Positions 19,501 through 28,273 of a stretch of 64,000 bases of DNA are shown here, one piece after another. The first letter of the stretch is position 1; the number at the start of each line of letters is the position of its first letter. The translations under genes were made by a program, and so were the position numbers. The stretch covers positions 186,001 to 250,000 of the forward strand of contig JOAZ01000008.1 of NCBI GenBank assembly GCA_000720535.1, in the 5' to 3' direction. A model generated the notes under the pieces. The model saw only the letters and a program-made list of their open reading frames with translations, was not told the origin of the DNA and made no database searches. This DNA is from Streptomyces halstedii (GTDB lineage Bacteria > Actinomycetota > Actinomycetes > Streptomycetales > Streptomycetaceae).

Positions 19501-22500
19501 ACCGGGCGCCGCCGACGCCACCGCGATCGAGTCCGCACTGATCTCCGAGCACAGCCTGCGCCCGGTGGCGGCCGTCGAGATCGGCCCCGAGGAGTGGCCG
19601 CGCACCGCGATCGGCAAGATCCGCCGCCCGCTGCTCGCCGCCGGATTCCAGGCCGGTGACTTCGCCGACCGGATCACCCTGCGCAGGCGTAGCGGCCTCG
19701 GCGACCGCACCACGGTGCCCGCCTGGTGCTTCGTCCCCGAGTGGAACCAGGTCGCCGCGCCCGCCGCCGGACCCGCCCGCCGGGTGCTGTGGCTGGACGG
19801 CGAACCGCCCGCCGGCGCGGCCCTCGCGGCCCACTCCGGCGCCCCGTTCGAGGGCTTCGACGAGGAGGGCCGGGCCCGCTTCCGCACCGGCCACGCGGAG
19901 GACCTGGAAGCCCTCCTGGAGGCGGCGTCCGCGCGGCTCGGCGGCCTCGACGCCGTGGTCGAGGCCCGCTGGCACGCCCGGCCCGAGGACGACGGAGCCC
20001 GTACCGCGGCGGCCGCCCTGACCGAGGCCCCCGCCGCCTGGGGGCCGCTCCTGCGGGCCGCGGCCCAACTGCCCGCCCCGCCCGCCGTGGTCCTCGCCAC
20101 CCGGGCCGCCGCGGCCGTCACGGGCGACGAGGAGAGCGTGGCGCACGCCGCGCTGACGGGCGTGGCGGAGAGCCTCGCCCAGTCCCGGCCCCGGCTGCCC
20201 GTCCTGCTCGTGGACGGCGCCACCGACGACGACCTCCTCACCGAGTGCGCCCTTCGCGGGACGGGCCAGGTCGCCCACCGCGACGGCACCCGCCTGGTGC
20301 GCGGGCTGCGCCCGCTGGACGGCGCCTCCATCCCCCCGGTCCCACGCCGGGTGCTCCGCGCGGGCGGCTCCTACGCCGTCGTCGGCGGACTCGGCGGTGT
20401 CGGGGCGCACCTGACGCAGCATCTGCTCCGCCAGTTCGGCGCCCGGGTGCTCGTCCTGGGCCGCGACGCGGCCGAGCCCGGGACGGCCCGCGGCGGGATT
20501 CGCGCCCACCTCGCCGACCAGGCGGGCCTGGAGGGGGCCGCGTTCCGGTACACCCCGCTGGACGCGACCGACGTACCGGCCCTGCGCGCCGCCCTCGACC
20601 GGGCCGAGGCCGACTGGGGCCCCCTGGACGGCTTGTTCAACCTGGCCGGTGAGGGGTCGGTCGCCGAGCAACTGGAACTGCTGGCGGGACCGGGCGGAGA
20701 AACCGCGCCGCAGGTGCCGGAGCGCGCCGTGACCCGCCTGCGGATCAGCCACGCCCTCGACGAGGCCCTCACCGGGCGCACCACGCCGCTCGTGGTCTTC
20801 AGCTCCGTCAACGGCTTCTTCGGCGGCGCCGGGTTCACCGAGTACGCCGGAGCCTGCGCCTACCAGGCCGCGCATGCCGCGTGGAGCGCCCGGCGCACCG
20901 GCGCCGTACGCCTCTGCCTCGACTGGAGCATGTGGAAGCAGGTCGGCATGGCGGCCGGCACGCCGAGCGCCGTCACCGAGCTGGCGGGGCGGCGCGGCTT
21001 CGCGACCATCGGCCCCGCCCAGGGCCTGGCCTCGCTGCACACGGCCCTGGACGCCGCCGAGGACCGGGTGCTGATCGGCCTGTCCCCGGCCGGTGAGGCG
21101 GTGGCCGGGCTGCTGCCGTTCACCGCGTCCGCCTTCGAGCTGGAGGCCGACGGCACCCACGACCCGGCGACGATCGCCGCCCTGACCGGGGTGGACGTCT
21201 CCCGGATCCGCCGTACGTCCACCGGGGCGGGTGACCGGGCGGCGGTCGGCGCCGCGCACACCGAGGCGCTGCTCGACGTGTTCCGCGACGTCCTGGGCGA
21301 CGGACAGGTGGGAGAGGAGGACAACTTCTTCGCCGCCGGGGGAGACTCCATCCGCGCCATCCAGGTGGTGGCGCGCGCCGCCGAACGCGGCTTCCGCTTC
21401 AGCCCGCTGGACCTCTTCGAGCACAAGACGGCCGCCGCCCTGCTCGCGCACCTCGCGGCCGGGGACCTGCTCGCCGACGTCGGGCCGGACGAGGACGAGG
21501 ACCCGGACGAGCCGGCGGCAAGCGCCGCGGTGCCCCCCGTCTTCGGCTGGTGGCTGGAGACGGCGGACCGGCCGGAGATCCGCGACCACCTCACGATGAG
21601 CATGCGCTACACCGTCGCGGCCGACGTCGAACCCGACGCGGCGCACGCCGCCCTCCTCGCCCTGGCCGGGCGGCACGACGCCCTGCGGACGCGGCTCACC
21701 GTCGCGGAGGACGGCCCCCGGCTGGTCCCGGGCGCCACGGCCGGGGACAGCGTGCGGTTCACCGCGCACGAGGTCCCGGCCGGCCAGGACGCCACGAAGG
21801 CCGCGGAGGAGACCGAGCGCGCCCTGCACCGGGAGGTCAGCGCCGAGTCCGGCCCGATCGCACGGGCCGCGCTGCTGCGCCCCGGCGACGGCGCCCCCGC
21901 CGTGCTGGTCCTGGTGATCCACCACGCGGCCGTGGACGGCGTGTCCTGGCGGATCATCGAGGAGGACCTGCGGCGGCTGCTGGAGGCGGAGGTACGCGGC
22001 GTGCCCGCCGAACTCCCCCCGCCCACCCTGGGGTTCCTCCCATGGGCCCGCCGCATGGAGCGGCGCGCGGCACGGCTGGACGGTGCGGTGGCCGACGCCT
22101 GGGCGGAGCGGCTCACGGGCGGCTGGGGCGAGCTGCCCCGCGCCTCGGCCGGGCGCCCGCGCGAGGGCGGCGCCGAGGTGCTCGAACGGCGGCTCCCCGC
22201 CGACGCCCTCGACGGCCTGGGCGGGACGAGCGTCTACGAGGTACTGCTCACCGCCGTCGTCTGGAGCCTCGCCCGCTGGGCGGGCACCGAGGCCCTCGCC
22301 GTCGACGTGGAGGGCCACGGCCGCCTGGACGCCCACGCACCGCTCGACCTGTCCCGGACGGTGGGCTGGTTCACCGCCATCGCACCCGTCCGCGTCGACC
22401 TGGCCGGGTGCGCGGAGCCGGGGCGGGCCGTGTCCCGGGTACGCCGTGAACTGGCCGCCCTGCGGGGCCGCGACCAGGAATGGGGACTGCTGCGGTACGG

Positions 22501-22894
22501 CGGCGGGTGCCCGGCCGGGCACCCGCTGACCGAGCTGCCGGAGCGTCAGATCAGCTTCAACTACCTGGGCGTCTTCGACGGTTCACACGACCGGCCCGAC
22601 CCGCTGCTGGCCGCCGTGCCGGGCTCGCTGGGCGCGGAGCAGAGCCCGGAGGGGGAACGCCGCTATCTGATCGACGTCGCCGCGGTGGTGACCGGAGGGG
22701 TGCTGGAACTGGCGGTGAAGTACTCACCGTCCACGCACCGCCGCGAGGACGTCACACGGTGGCTGGACGACTGCGAGGCGGTCCTGTCCACCCTGCTCGC
22801 CGACGGCGGGGACAGCCACCCCGGGACGGCCGACGTCGACCGGGCGGAGCTGCTGCTCGCACTGGAGGAGATCTCCCTGGGCCCGGAGGACTGA
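16559..22894 (+). CDS. Assembly-line protein: pseudo-A, acyl ligase, KR, carrier, E domain
   Basis: 2111 residues. Residues about 1-480 resemble an adenylation domain but lack the TSGSTG and YGPTE cores, so I call it pseudo-A. Next comes an acyl-ligase domain (about 490-1020) with TSGSTGAPKG near 653, DHVGG, FGMTETSS and GREKDVLIINGLNY, of the type found in PksJ-like loading modules. A ketoreductase follows (GGLGGVG near 1268, YAGACAYQAAH with the catalytic Tyr), then a carrier (AGGDS, S1597), then an epimerization-type domain (H1788-H1789-xxx-D-G-VSW, VGWFTAIAP, ISFNYLG). It could load and reduce an organic acid. An E domain after such a unit is unusual. GTG 16559 is chosen with AGGAG ten bases upstream; GTG 16550 is too close to that site. 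The last assembly-line gene, followed by a strong hairpin. Confidence 0.88.
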   Translation: MPSHPFEHTSDAAEAAAEVLSALRSRGEAPAADALTGRELAGRVDRLVEALAGHAVRRGEVVRVHGEGPGDLVTGCLAVWLAHAVPHVGPEAGEGPARLALDVRAAGATDRGGEPAGADAALLVSEDLVGCVAHPVATLGRLRLPEKTARLLVAADWRVDAWLPLVLEAWTAGVEQISLLPGDACPEPAADAVLACPAWRLGAAPRLAADGAFAGRVTWGAGTAPGPGDGTRLHGFGDTFVLASTRAGDPAGDPRAHRGEVYGRHRVTNAAGRALPANAWGRLALAGRLPTAGDSARSVLDALREESAERTWVTEYRARGRSDGTVEFDPRALDPLRVAGRRLSPDATARTIAPAVPPGAVLVARDPDTDRARLVLCGTGEGLEEAAERLTGVLPSWAGPLSTCRVPALPRDAEGRVDLARLAADAPPDTLLLDRAARALDGGAGRTRLRAVPVAADGGELPLPDGFVTGGGHYPATRPAEARGPLLTPPSDDLADRLRKAAATDRGIPLVDGEGRAYRMTYAELLTEASRVAAYLRGQGLGHGDEVVVHAAAAGDVFTGVWACVLIGVLPVPLTPATPYEGAGNPLWHLLGPDTMLTGRTVLTTKAQRDTTAEALRRRGLDADLLLLETARAGEPLPAEEAAPRSPALMLLTSGSTGAPKGVALSHRNLVSLAESVRAEFALDGEVSLNWLGVDHVGGLVQHHIRDLCLAHEQVHVDTGWALGDPTRILDLLDHYRVTVSWMANFGFNLINEQAGKIAEGSWDLSPLKVWENGGEAVTHEGNQRFLALLAPHGLRPDVIKPVFGMTETSSAVIAAHNLVAGRQDYVHWLSDTRLDSPVRRSLPGEGSPFAEVGTPMAGLALRVVDAEGQVCPEGVSGRIEVSGLQVMKGYYRNPEADADAFTADGWLRMGDCGFMVDGSLVVTGREKDVLIINGLNYAARALENSVEAVHGVRQGCCAAVPVRRPDAVTDDLVVFYSSTEPGAADATAIESALISEHSLRPVAAVEIGPEEWPRTAIGKIRRPLLAAGFQAGDFADRITLRRRSGLGDRTTVPAWCFVPEWNQVAAPAAGPARRVLWLDGEPPAGAALAAHSGAPFEGFDEEGRARFRTGHAEDLEALLEAASARLGGLDAVVEARWHARPEDDGARTAAAALTEAPAAWGPLLRAAAQLPAPPAVVLATRAAAAVTGDEESVAHAALTGVAESLAQSRPRLPVLLVDGATDDDLLTECALRGTGQVAHRDGTRLVRGLRPLDGASIPPVPRRVLRAGGSYAVVGGLGGVGAHLTQHLLRQFGARVLVLGRDAAEPGTARGGIRAHLADQAGLEGAAFRYTPLDATDVPALRAALDRAEADWGPLDGLFNLAGEGSVAEQLELLAGPGGETAPQVPERAVTRLRISHALDEALTGRTTPLVVFSSVNGFFGGAGFTEYAGACAYQAAHAAWSARRTGAVRLCLDWSMWKQVGMAAGTPSAVTELAGRRGFATIGPAQGLASLHTALDAAEDRVLIGLSPAGEAVAGLLPFTASAFELEADGTHDPATIAALTGVDVSRIRRTSTGAGDRAAVGAAHTEALLDVFRDVLGDGQVGEEDNFFAAGGDSIRAIQVVARAAERGFRFSPLDLFEHKTAAALLAHLAAGDLLADVGPDEDEDPDEPAASAAVPPVFGWWLETADRPEIRDHLTMSMRYTVAADVEPDAAHAALLALAGRHDALRTRLTVAEDGPRLVPGATAGDSVRFTAHEVPAGQDATKAAEETERALHREVSAESGPIARAALLRPGDGAPAVLVLVIHHAAVDGVSWRIIEEDLRRLLEAEVRGVPAELPPPTLGFLPWARRMERRAARLDGAVADAWAERLTGGWGELPRASAGRPREGGAEVLERRLPADALDGLGGTSVYEVLLTAVVWSLARWAGTEALAVDVEGHGRLDAHAPLDLSRTVGWFTAIAPVRVDLAGCAEPGRAVSRVRRELAALRGRDQEWGLLRYGGGCPAGHPLTELPERQISFNYLGVFDGSHDRPDPLLAAVPGSLGAEQSPEGERRYLIDVAAVVTGGVLELAVKYSPSTHRREDVTRWLDDCEAVLSTLLADGGDSHPGTADVDRAELLLALEEISLGPED

Positions 22895-22898
22895 CCGG

Positions 22899-22934
22899 CC
22901 CGGCACCGGGGCCCGCTCGGACCCCGGTGCCGGG
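22899..22934 (+). terminator. 13-bp hairpin after assembly-line operon
   Basis: Perfect inverted repeat, CCCGGCACCGGGG at 22899-22911 and its complement at 22922-22934, with a 10-base loop. It starts five bases after the stop of the last megasynthase gene and has no T-tract, as is usual in Streptomyces. It separates the assembly-line operon from pheS. Confidence 0.75.
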
Positions 22935-23046
22935 ATTCCGCTATTGGGACACAACAGACGCAACTACCCACCTCCGGTGTACTGTTGTCCCGCCCATGAT
23001 CCATTTCGGCGTCGCGTCGGTCATCGCGAGGAGTGAGTGAAAGTCC
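22935..23046 (+). promoter_or_regulatory. Probable pheST promoter/leader region
   Basis: A 112-base gap between the upstream hairpin and the pheS start, distinctly less GC-rich than the flanks. With a terminator on its left, pheST needs its own promoter here. GAGGAG at 23028-23033 lies 13 bases before the ATG, a long spacing. An imperfect dyad (gggacacaaca around 22947-22958 against tgttgtccc around 22983-22991) could be an operator. I cannot place -35/-10 boxes with confidence. Confidence 0.4.
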
Positions 23047-24083
<1,037 letters not shown>

Positions 24084-24093
<10 letters not shown>

Positions 24094-26180
24094 ACCTCTC
24101 CCTCCTGCGCCGCTACCGCCCGGAGATGCCCGCCTCCGCCGAGGACGCGTGCGCCCTCCTGGAGGACCTCGGCATCGAGGTCAAGCGTCTCCAGCGGTCC
24201 CCGGACGGCGACGTCGCGACCCTCGAACTCCTCGCCAACCGGGGCGACCACCACTGCTACGTGGGCATCGCCCGCGAACTGGGCGGCCGCCTGGAGCGGC
24301 CCACCCCCGCGCCGCCGTCGTCCGAACCGGCCCCCGAACCCTCCGCCGCCCCCGCCGTGGAGACCGCCACCTGCCTGGCGTTCGGGATCGGCCGCTGCAC
24401 CCTGGACGACGCCAACCCCGGGCTACTGCCCGAGGAGTGGCGGGACGCGCTGGCGCTCAACGACGAGCACACCGGCCTGCTCGCCGTGGACGCGGCGAAC
24501 GTCGTCGGCCGCGAGATCGGCCAGCCGCTCCACGTCTACGACGCCGACCGGGTCACCGGCCCGCTGCGCGTACGGCTGTCCGACGAGGGTGAGCCGGCGG
24601 ACCTCCTCGACAGCGACGAGCCCGTCCCGCTCCCGGCCGGACTGACCGTCGTCGCCGACGACGAGGGCGTCGTGGCCGTCGCCGGGGTGATGGGCACCCG
24701 CCGCACCGCGGTCACCGCCACCACCCGCCGCCTCCTGGTGGAGTCCGGGCTGTTCGACCCGGTCGCCGTACGCCGCGCCGCGCGGGCCCTGCGCCGCCAG
24801 ACGGCCGCCGCCACCCGGTTTGAGCGCGGCGCCGACCCCGGCCTGGTACGGGCGGGCGCCGCCCGCGCCGTCGCCCTCCTCGGCGCGTGGGGCGCGCTCG
24901 CCCCCGGCGCCGCCTGGACCTGGTCCGAGTCCAAGTGCCCGACGGACAGCCGGCTGGAACCCCGGGAGATCACCCTCGACCTCGGCCGCCTCGACACGTA
25001 CTACGCCACCTCCTTCGACCCGGCCGCGGTCGAACGCCGCCTGACCTGCCTCGGTTTCCGGGTCAGCGGGGACGCGGCGCCCGACGGCGGGCGGCTGCGG
25101 GTCGGTGTCCCCGGGCACCGGCTGTGGGACGTCTTCGACCTGGAGTGCCTCTACGAGGAGGTCGGCCGGGTCTGGGGCTTCGACAGCTTCCCCGCCGTCC
25201 TCCCGGAGACCGGCGGGGGCGCCGCCCCCACCGCGCGCCGGCGGGCGCAGTCCGCGCTGGAGCGGGTGCTGGTCGGGTACGGCTTCTTCGAGGTGATGAC
25301 GGACGGCTTCTACAGCCGTTCCGCCCACGAGCGGCTGGGCCTGTCCGCCGGCTCACCGCTCCACCGCCACGTCGAGCTGCGCAACGCCATCGACCGCAAC
25401 TTCTCCCTCCTGAAGAACAACGCCCTCCTCCAGGCGCTCGATGTCGCCGACTACAACCAGCGGCACTCGCTGACCTGCGGCAAGTACTTCGAGTTCACCC
25501 ACCTGTTCGAGGCGGTCGGTGACGACGGCCACCGTGAACTGCCCGTCCTGTGGGGCATGCTGTGGGGCGAGGAGACCTACGGCGCCTGGCAGCACGGCGG
25601 CACGTCCTTCGACTTCTGGTACCTCAAGGGGGTCCTGGAGGAGATGGCCCACGCCTGCGGCGCGCGGGTGGAGCTGAGGCGTACGGCCGAGCAGCCCTCG
25701 CCGGTGGCGGAGCTGCTGCACCCCAACCGTTCCGCCCACCTCGTCCTGGACGGCCGGGAGATCGGCCTGTGCGGCGAGGTCCATCCGGCCGTGACCGCCA
25801 ACTGGAAGCTGCGGACCGAACGCGTCCTGTACTTCGAGCTGGACTGGACGGCCCTGGTGGCGGAGGGGCGGCCGGCCGACGCGGCACCGGTCGACGACAT
25901 GCCGGAGCACCCGCTGCTGCGGCGCGACCTCGCCCTGCACCTGCCGGCCGGCCTGACCGCGGGGGAGGTGCGCGAGCGGATCGAGGCCGTGTCCCCGCTG
26001 CCGCTGGCCTGGGCGCACGTCACCGATCTCTACGAGAGCGGGGACGTGCGGGCCCACACCTTCGAGCTGGCCTTCGAGAACGACAACACGGTGACGGCCG
26101 AGCAGGTCAACGCGGCCATGGGCGCGATCACCGCGCACGTCCTCGACCGCTTCCGGGAGCGGGGCGTCTACCAGAGATGA
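24084..26180 (+). CDS. pheT: Phenylalanyl-tRNA synthetase beta subunit lacking the EMAP/OB domain
   Basis: 698 residues, about 100 shorter than the usual 800. The N-terminal piece (VNLSLLRRY) runs through GIEVKRLQ straight into the segment equivalent to LELxxNRxDxxxxxGIARE, so the EMAP/OB-fold tRNA-binding domain normally inserted at about residues 40-150 is absent. The B3/B4 editing region (GQPLHVYD, GVMGTRRTAVT, RFERGADP), B5, the catalytic-like core and the C-terminal ferredoxin-fold anticodon-binding domain (ending FRERGVYQR) are present. GTG 24084 is chosen because GGGAGG at 24070-24075 lies eight bases upstream; it overlaps the pheS stop, fitting stoichiometric production of an alpha2-beta2 enzyme. 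Probably forms the complete spare PheRS with the preceding gene. Confidence 0.92.
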
Positions 26181-26186
26181 GTACCC

Positions 26187-26219
26187 GGGGTGCGGCGCGG
26201 CCCGTCCCCGCCGCACCCC
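26187..26219 (+). terminator. 11-bp hairpin after pheT
   Basis: GGGGTGCGGCG at 26187-26197 pairs perfectly with CGCCGCACCCC at 26209-26219 across an 11-base loop, starting seven bases after the pheT stop. With the hairpin at 22899 it delimits pheST as its own transcription unit. Confidence 0.7.
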
Positions 26220-26287
26220 CGTACGGGCGGTGACCCGGGTGCCCACAGAATCGTCGGTAACGCACTGCTGGGATGAAATAACTTACA

Positions 26288-26301
26288 GGAATCGATTCCT
26301 T
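26288..26301. promoter_or_regulatory. 14-bp palindrome upstream of cluster regulator
   Basis: AGGAATCGATTCCT is a perfect 14-base palindrome in an AT-rich patch about 107-120 bases before the regulator start. It is the best operator candidate in the cluster; the binding protein is unknown. It could be autoregulatory. Confidence 0.45.
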
Positions 26302-26407
26302 GAGGTCTGCAAATCCAGCCGCTAGCCTTATGCGCGAGCCGCCTGATTCCACGGACTTTTGACATCCGTGAGGCGACACGACCTGCCGTGTAATGGGGGG
26401 GATTCAC

Positions 26408-26800
26408 ATGACTGAATCACAGGCGGAGTCCATATCAAAGGATGATCTTGAACTACTTGCCTTACTCGTGGCCTGTCCGAGCGACGATCCCATAGCGCGC
26501 CGCCTCGGCGTGAGCGTACGGACGGTGCGCCGCCGCGTCGCGCGCATCATGGACGTACTGGCCGTTCAGAACCGCTTCGCCGCCGGGGTCGCCGCCGCTC
26601 AGCTCGGCTGGGTCTCCCACTCCCTCGCGGACGACCACATCCGGGACGTGCCGGAAATCTTGCAGCGGATGTCGGACGTACATCCAAAAATTGCGTCGGG
26701 TGTCACCGGGAAAGCGGTTGTTGTTTTGAAAGGCCTACAGTGCTCGTGCAGCAAGGCCGTCAGGACACAGTCCGTCGCGCCTCATCAATGCACACCTTGA
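26408..26800 (+). CDS. Small LuxR-type HTH regulator with TTA codon
   Basis: 130 residues dominated by a GerE/LuxR-type helix-turn-helix (about 22-70; IARRLGVSVRTVRRRVARIMDVL then RFAAGV and GWV). No receiver, ATPase or TPR domain is present, so it resembles the bare C-terminal DNA-binding part of a LuxR protein with a short tail containing CSCS. Start ATG 26408 follows a run of seven G (26394-26400). Residue 19 is a TTA codon (26462-26464), and the first 20 codons use other rare AT-rich codons (CTA, CTT, ATA, AAG), so translation should depend on the bldA tRNA and thus on development. It lies directly after pheST and is the only regulator seen in the cluster, so it is the likely pathway regulator. 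Its targets are unknown. Confidence 0.8.
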   Translation: MTESQAESISKDDLELLALLVACPSDDPIARRLGVSVRTVRRRVARIMDVLAVQNRFAAGVAAAQLGWVSHSLADDHIRDVPEILQRMSDVHPKIASGVTGKAVVVLKGLQCSCSKAVRTQSVAPHQCTP

Positions 26801-26823
26801 GGAAAGTCTCGACCGGCCCGCGC

Positions 26824-26860
26824 TCATGAATGACCACGCGCATTCATGAATGACCACGCG
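26824..26860. repeat. 17-bp direct repeat, 20-bp period
   Basis: TCATGAATGACCACGCG occurs at 26824-26840 and again at 26844-26860, with a shortened third copy (gtgaatgacgacc) near 26866. It lies just after the regulator gene and before the hairpin pair. It may be a binding-site array or slippage product; its function cannot be inferred. Confidence 0.7.
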
Positions 26861-26876
26861 TGACGGTGAATGACGA

Positions 26877-26927
26877 CCGGCGGTCGGGAACGACCGCCGG
26901 GCCGGCCCTGTCGGGCGACAGGGCCGG
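26877..26927. terminator. Tandem hairpins between convergent genes
   Basis: Two hairpins lie back to back. CCGGCGGTC (26877-26885) pairs with 26892-26900, and CCGGCCCTGTC (26902-26912) pairs with 26917-26927 over a 4-base loop. They sit between the + strand regulator and the - strand small membrane gene, and would terminate both. This marks the right end of the biosynthetic cluster. Confidence 0.75.
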
Positions 26928-26965
26928 GCGCCGCTCCGCGACCGCGCGCGTCCGGCGGCCGCGCC

Positions 26966-27124
26966 TCAGGTGTTGCGGGTCGCCAGCATCCCCAGGGTGG
27001 CCATCCCCAGCACCACCCAGCCGAACCAGAGCCAGCCGTTGCTCCCCAACGCCACCGTGTACGCGGTCACCGCGACCAGCGCACCCACGGTGAGCACTCC
27101 CATGGTCTTCGTGGATCCAGGCAT
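26966..27124 (-). CDS. Small membrane protein, 52 aa
   Basis: A 52-residue protein read from ATG at 27122-27124 to TGA at 26966-26968. It starts MPGSTKTMG and then has two hydrophobic stretches (VLTVGALVAVTAYTVALG and WLWFGWVVLGMATLGMLA), predicting two membrane segments with a short loop. It lies 66 bases downstream of the ctaG-like gene on the same strand, so the two are probably co-transcribed. I believe similar small proteins are conserved in Streptomyces, but I do not know a function. It is too short for many gene finders. Confidence 0.75.
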   Translation of the reverse strand: MPGSTKTMGVLTVGALVAVTAYTVALGSNGWLWFGWVVLGMATLGMLATRNT

Positions 27125-27190
27125 GAGCACACGCTCCTCACCGGCCGCACGGCCGTTGCAGCCATGGTCACCCCACGGGCGCCCGGACCG

Positions 27191-28141
27191 CTACTGTCCG
27201 CGGGCTTGCAATGAGGCGAGATACGCGTTGTAGGCGTTCAGCTCCTTGTCGCCGTCCCGGTCCGCCGCACGGTCGGAGCGCCGTGCCGTGCGCTGCTCGG
27301 AGCGGTACCACTGGAAGACCAGCGCGATCAGCACCAGCACGGACGGGATCTCGCTGAAGGCCCAGGCGATACCGCCCGCGGCGGACTGGTCGCTCAGCGC
27401 GTCGATCCCCAGCGAGGAAGGAGGGTTCATGTACGTCCCCACCATCGGCTGGCTCGCCATCATCAGGGCGATGCCGAAGAACGCGTGGAAGGGCATGCCG
27501 GCGAAGAGCTCCAGCATCCGCATCACGTAGCCGGGCCGGTGCGGACCGGGGTCCACGCCCATGATCGGCCAGAAGAAGACCAGGCCGACCGCGAGGAAGT
27601 GCACCATCATCGCCAGGTGCCCGGCCGTGGACCCCATCAGCCAGTCGAAGAGCGGGGTGAAATAGAGCCCGTACAGGCTCGCGATGAAGAGCGGGATCGT
27701 GAACACCGGGTGCGTGATGATCCGCATGTAGTGGCTGTGCAGCAGCTTCAGCAGCAGCTCACGCGGCCCCGTACGGCCCCGGCCGCCGACCGGCAGCGCA
27801 CGCAGCGCCAGCGTCACCGGCGCGCCCAGCAGCAGCAGGATCGGCGACAGCATGCTGATCACCATGTGCTGCACCATGTGCACGCTGAACATGACCATGC
27901 CGTAGTCGTTGAGCGCGGTGCACATCACCAGGGCGATGCTCAGCACGCCGAGGGCGAAGAGCACCGTCCGGTGGACCGGCCACGCGTCGCCCCGTCTGCG
28001 CAGCCGCGCCACCGCGTACCCGTACAGGACGAGCGCGGCCACGCAGCCGATGAGGAAGAACGGGTCCGCGGAGAAGGCGAGGCCGCGTCCCAGCGTGAAC
28101 GGCGGCAGGTCCATGTCCATGCCGTGCCCGCTGTGATCCAT
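27191..28141 (-). CDS. CtaG/Caa3-type cytochrome c oxidase assembly protein
   Basis: 316 residues with about seven hydrophobic segments. It starts with a His/Met-rich MDHSGHGMDMD that could bind copper. Conserved His and Met in membrane segments (FSVHMVQHMV, HFLAVG, MPFHAFFGIAL) and the NPPSSLG region fit the CtaG_Caa3 family, which helps deliver copper to cytochrome oxidase at the membrane. The tail is charged (RSDRAADRDGDKE). The start is the only Met before the His-rich leader. Upstream is the pfkA terminator, so it has its own promoter. The family assignment is good; direct copper delivery is inferred from the family. Confidence 0.85.
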   Translation of the reverse strand: MDHSGHGMDMDLPPFTLGRGLAFSADPFFLIGCVAALVLYGYAVARLRRRGDAWPVHRTVLFALGVLSIALVMCTALNDYGMVMFSVHMVQHMVISMLSPILLLLGAPVTLALRALPVGGRGRTGPRELLLKLLHSHYMRIITHPVFTIPLFIASLYGLYFTPLFDWLMGSTAGHLAMMVHFLAVGLVFFWPIMGVDPGPHRPGYVMRMLELFAGMPFHAFFGIALMMASQPMVGTYMNPPSSLGIDALSDQSAAGGIAWAFSEIPSVLVLIALVFQWYRSEQRTARRSDRAADRDGDKELNAYNAYLASLQARGQ

Positions 28142-28197
28142 CTGTTCACTCCCGCCGGGGACATCCCCGATTCGTGCCGGTTGTCCGGACCAGACTA

Positions 28198-28235
28198 GAA
28201 CCGCCCCCGGCCGCGGACGCGGCCGGGGGCGGTTC
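28198..28235 (-). terminator. 17-bp hairpin downstream of pfkA
   Basis: Perfect stem, GAACCGCCCCCGGCCGC at 28198-28214 with its complement at 28219-28235 and a GGAC loop. It lies 39 bases past the pfkA stop (transcription leftward) and upstream of the ctaG-like gene. Confidence 0.85.
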
Positions 28236-28273
28236 GTGGGGCGCCGTGTCGGTCAGGGCACGCGGCCCGCCGG

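Noticed and set aside
22996-23040. 15-codon frame MIHFGVASVIARSE ending just before pheS, a possible leader peptide
   Set aside because: Only one Phe codon, no ribosome binding site and no alternative hairpins; not enough to call attenuation like pheM.
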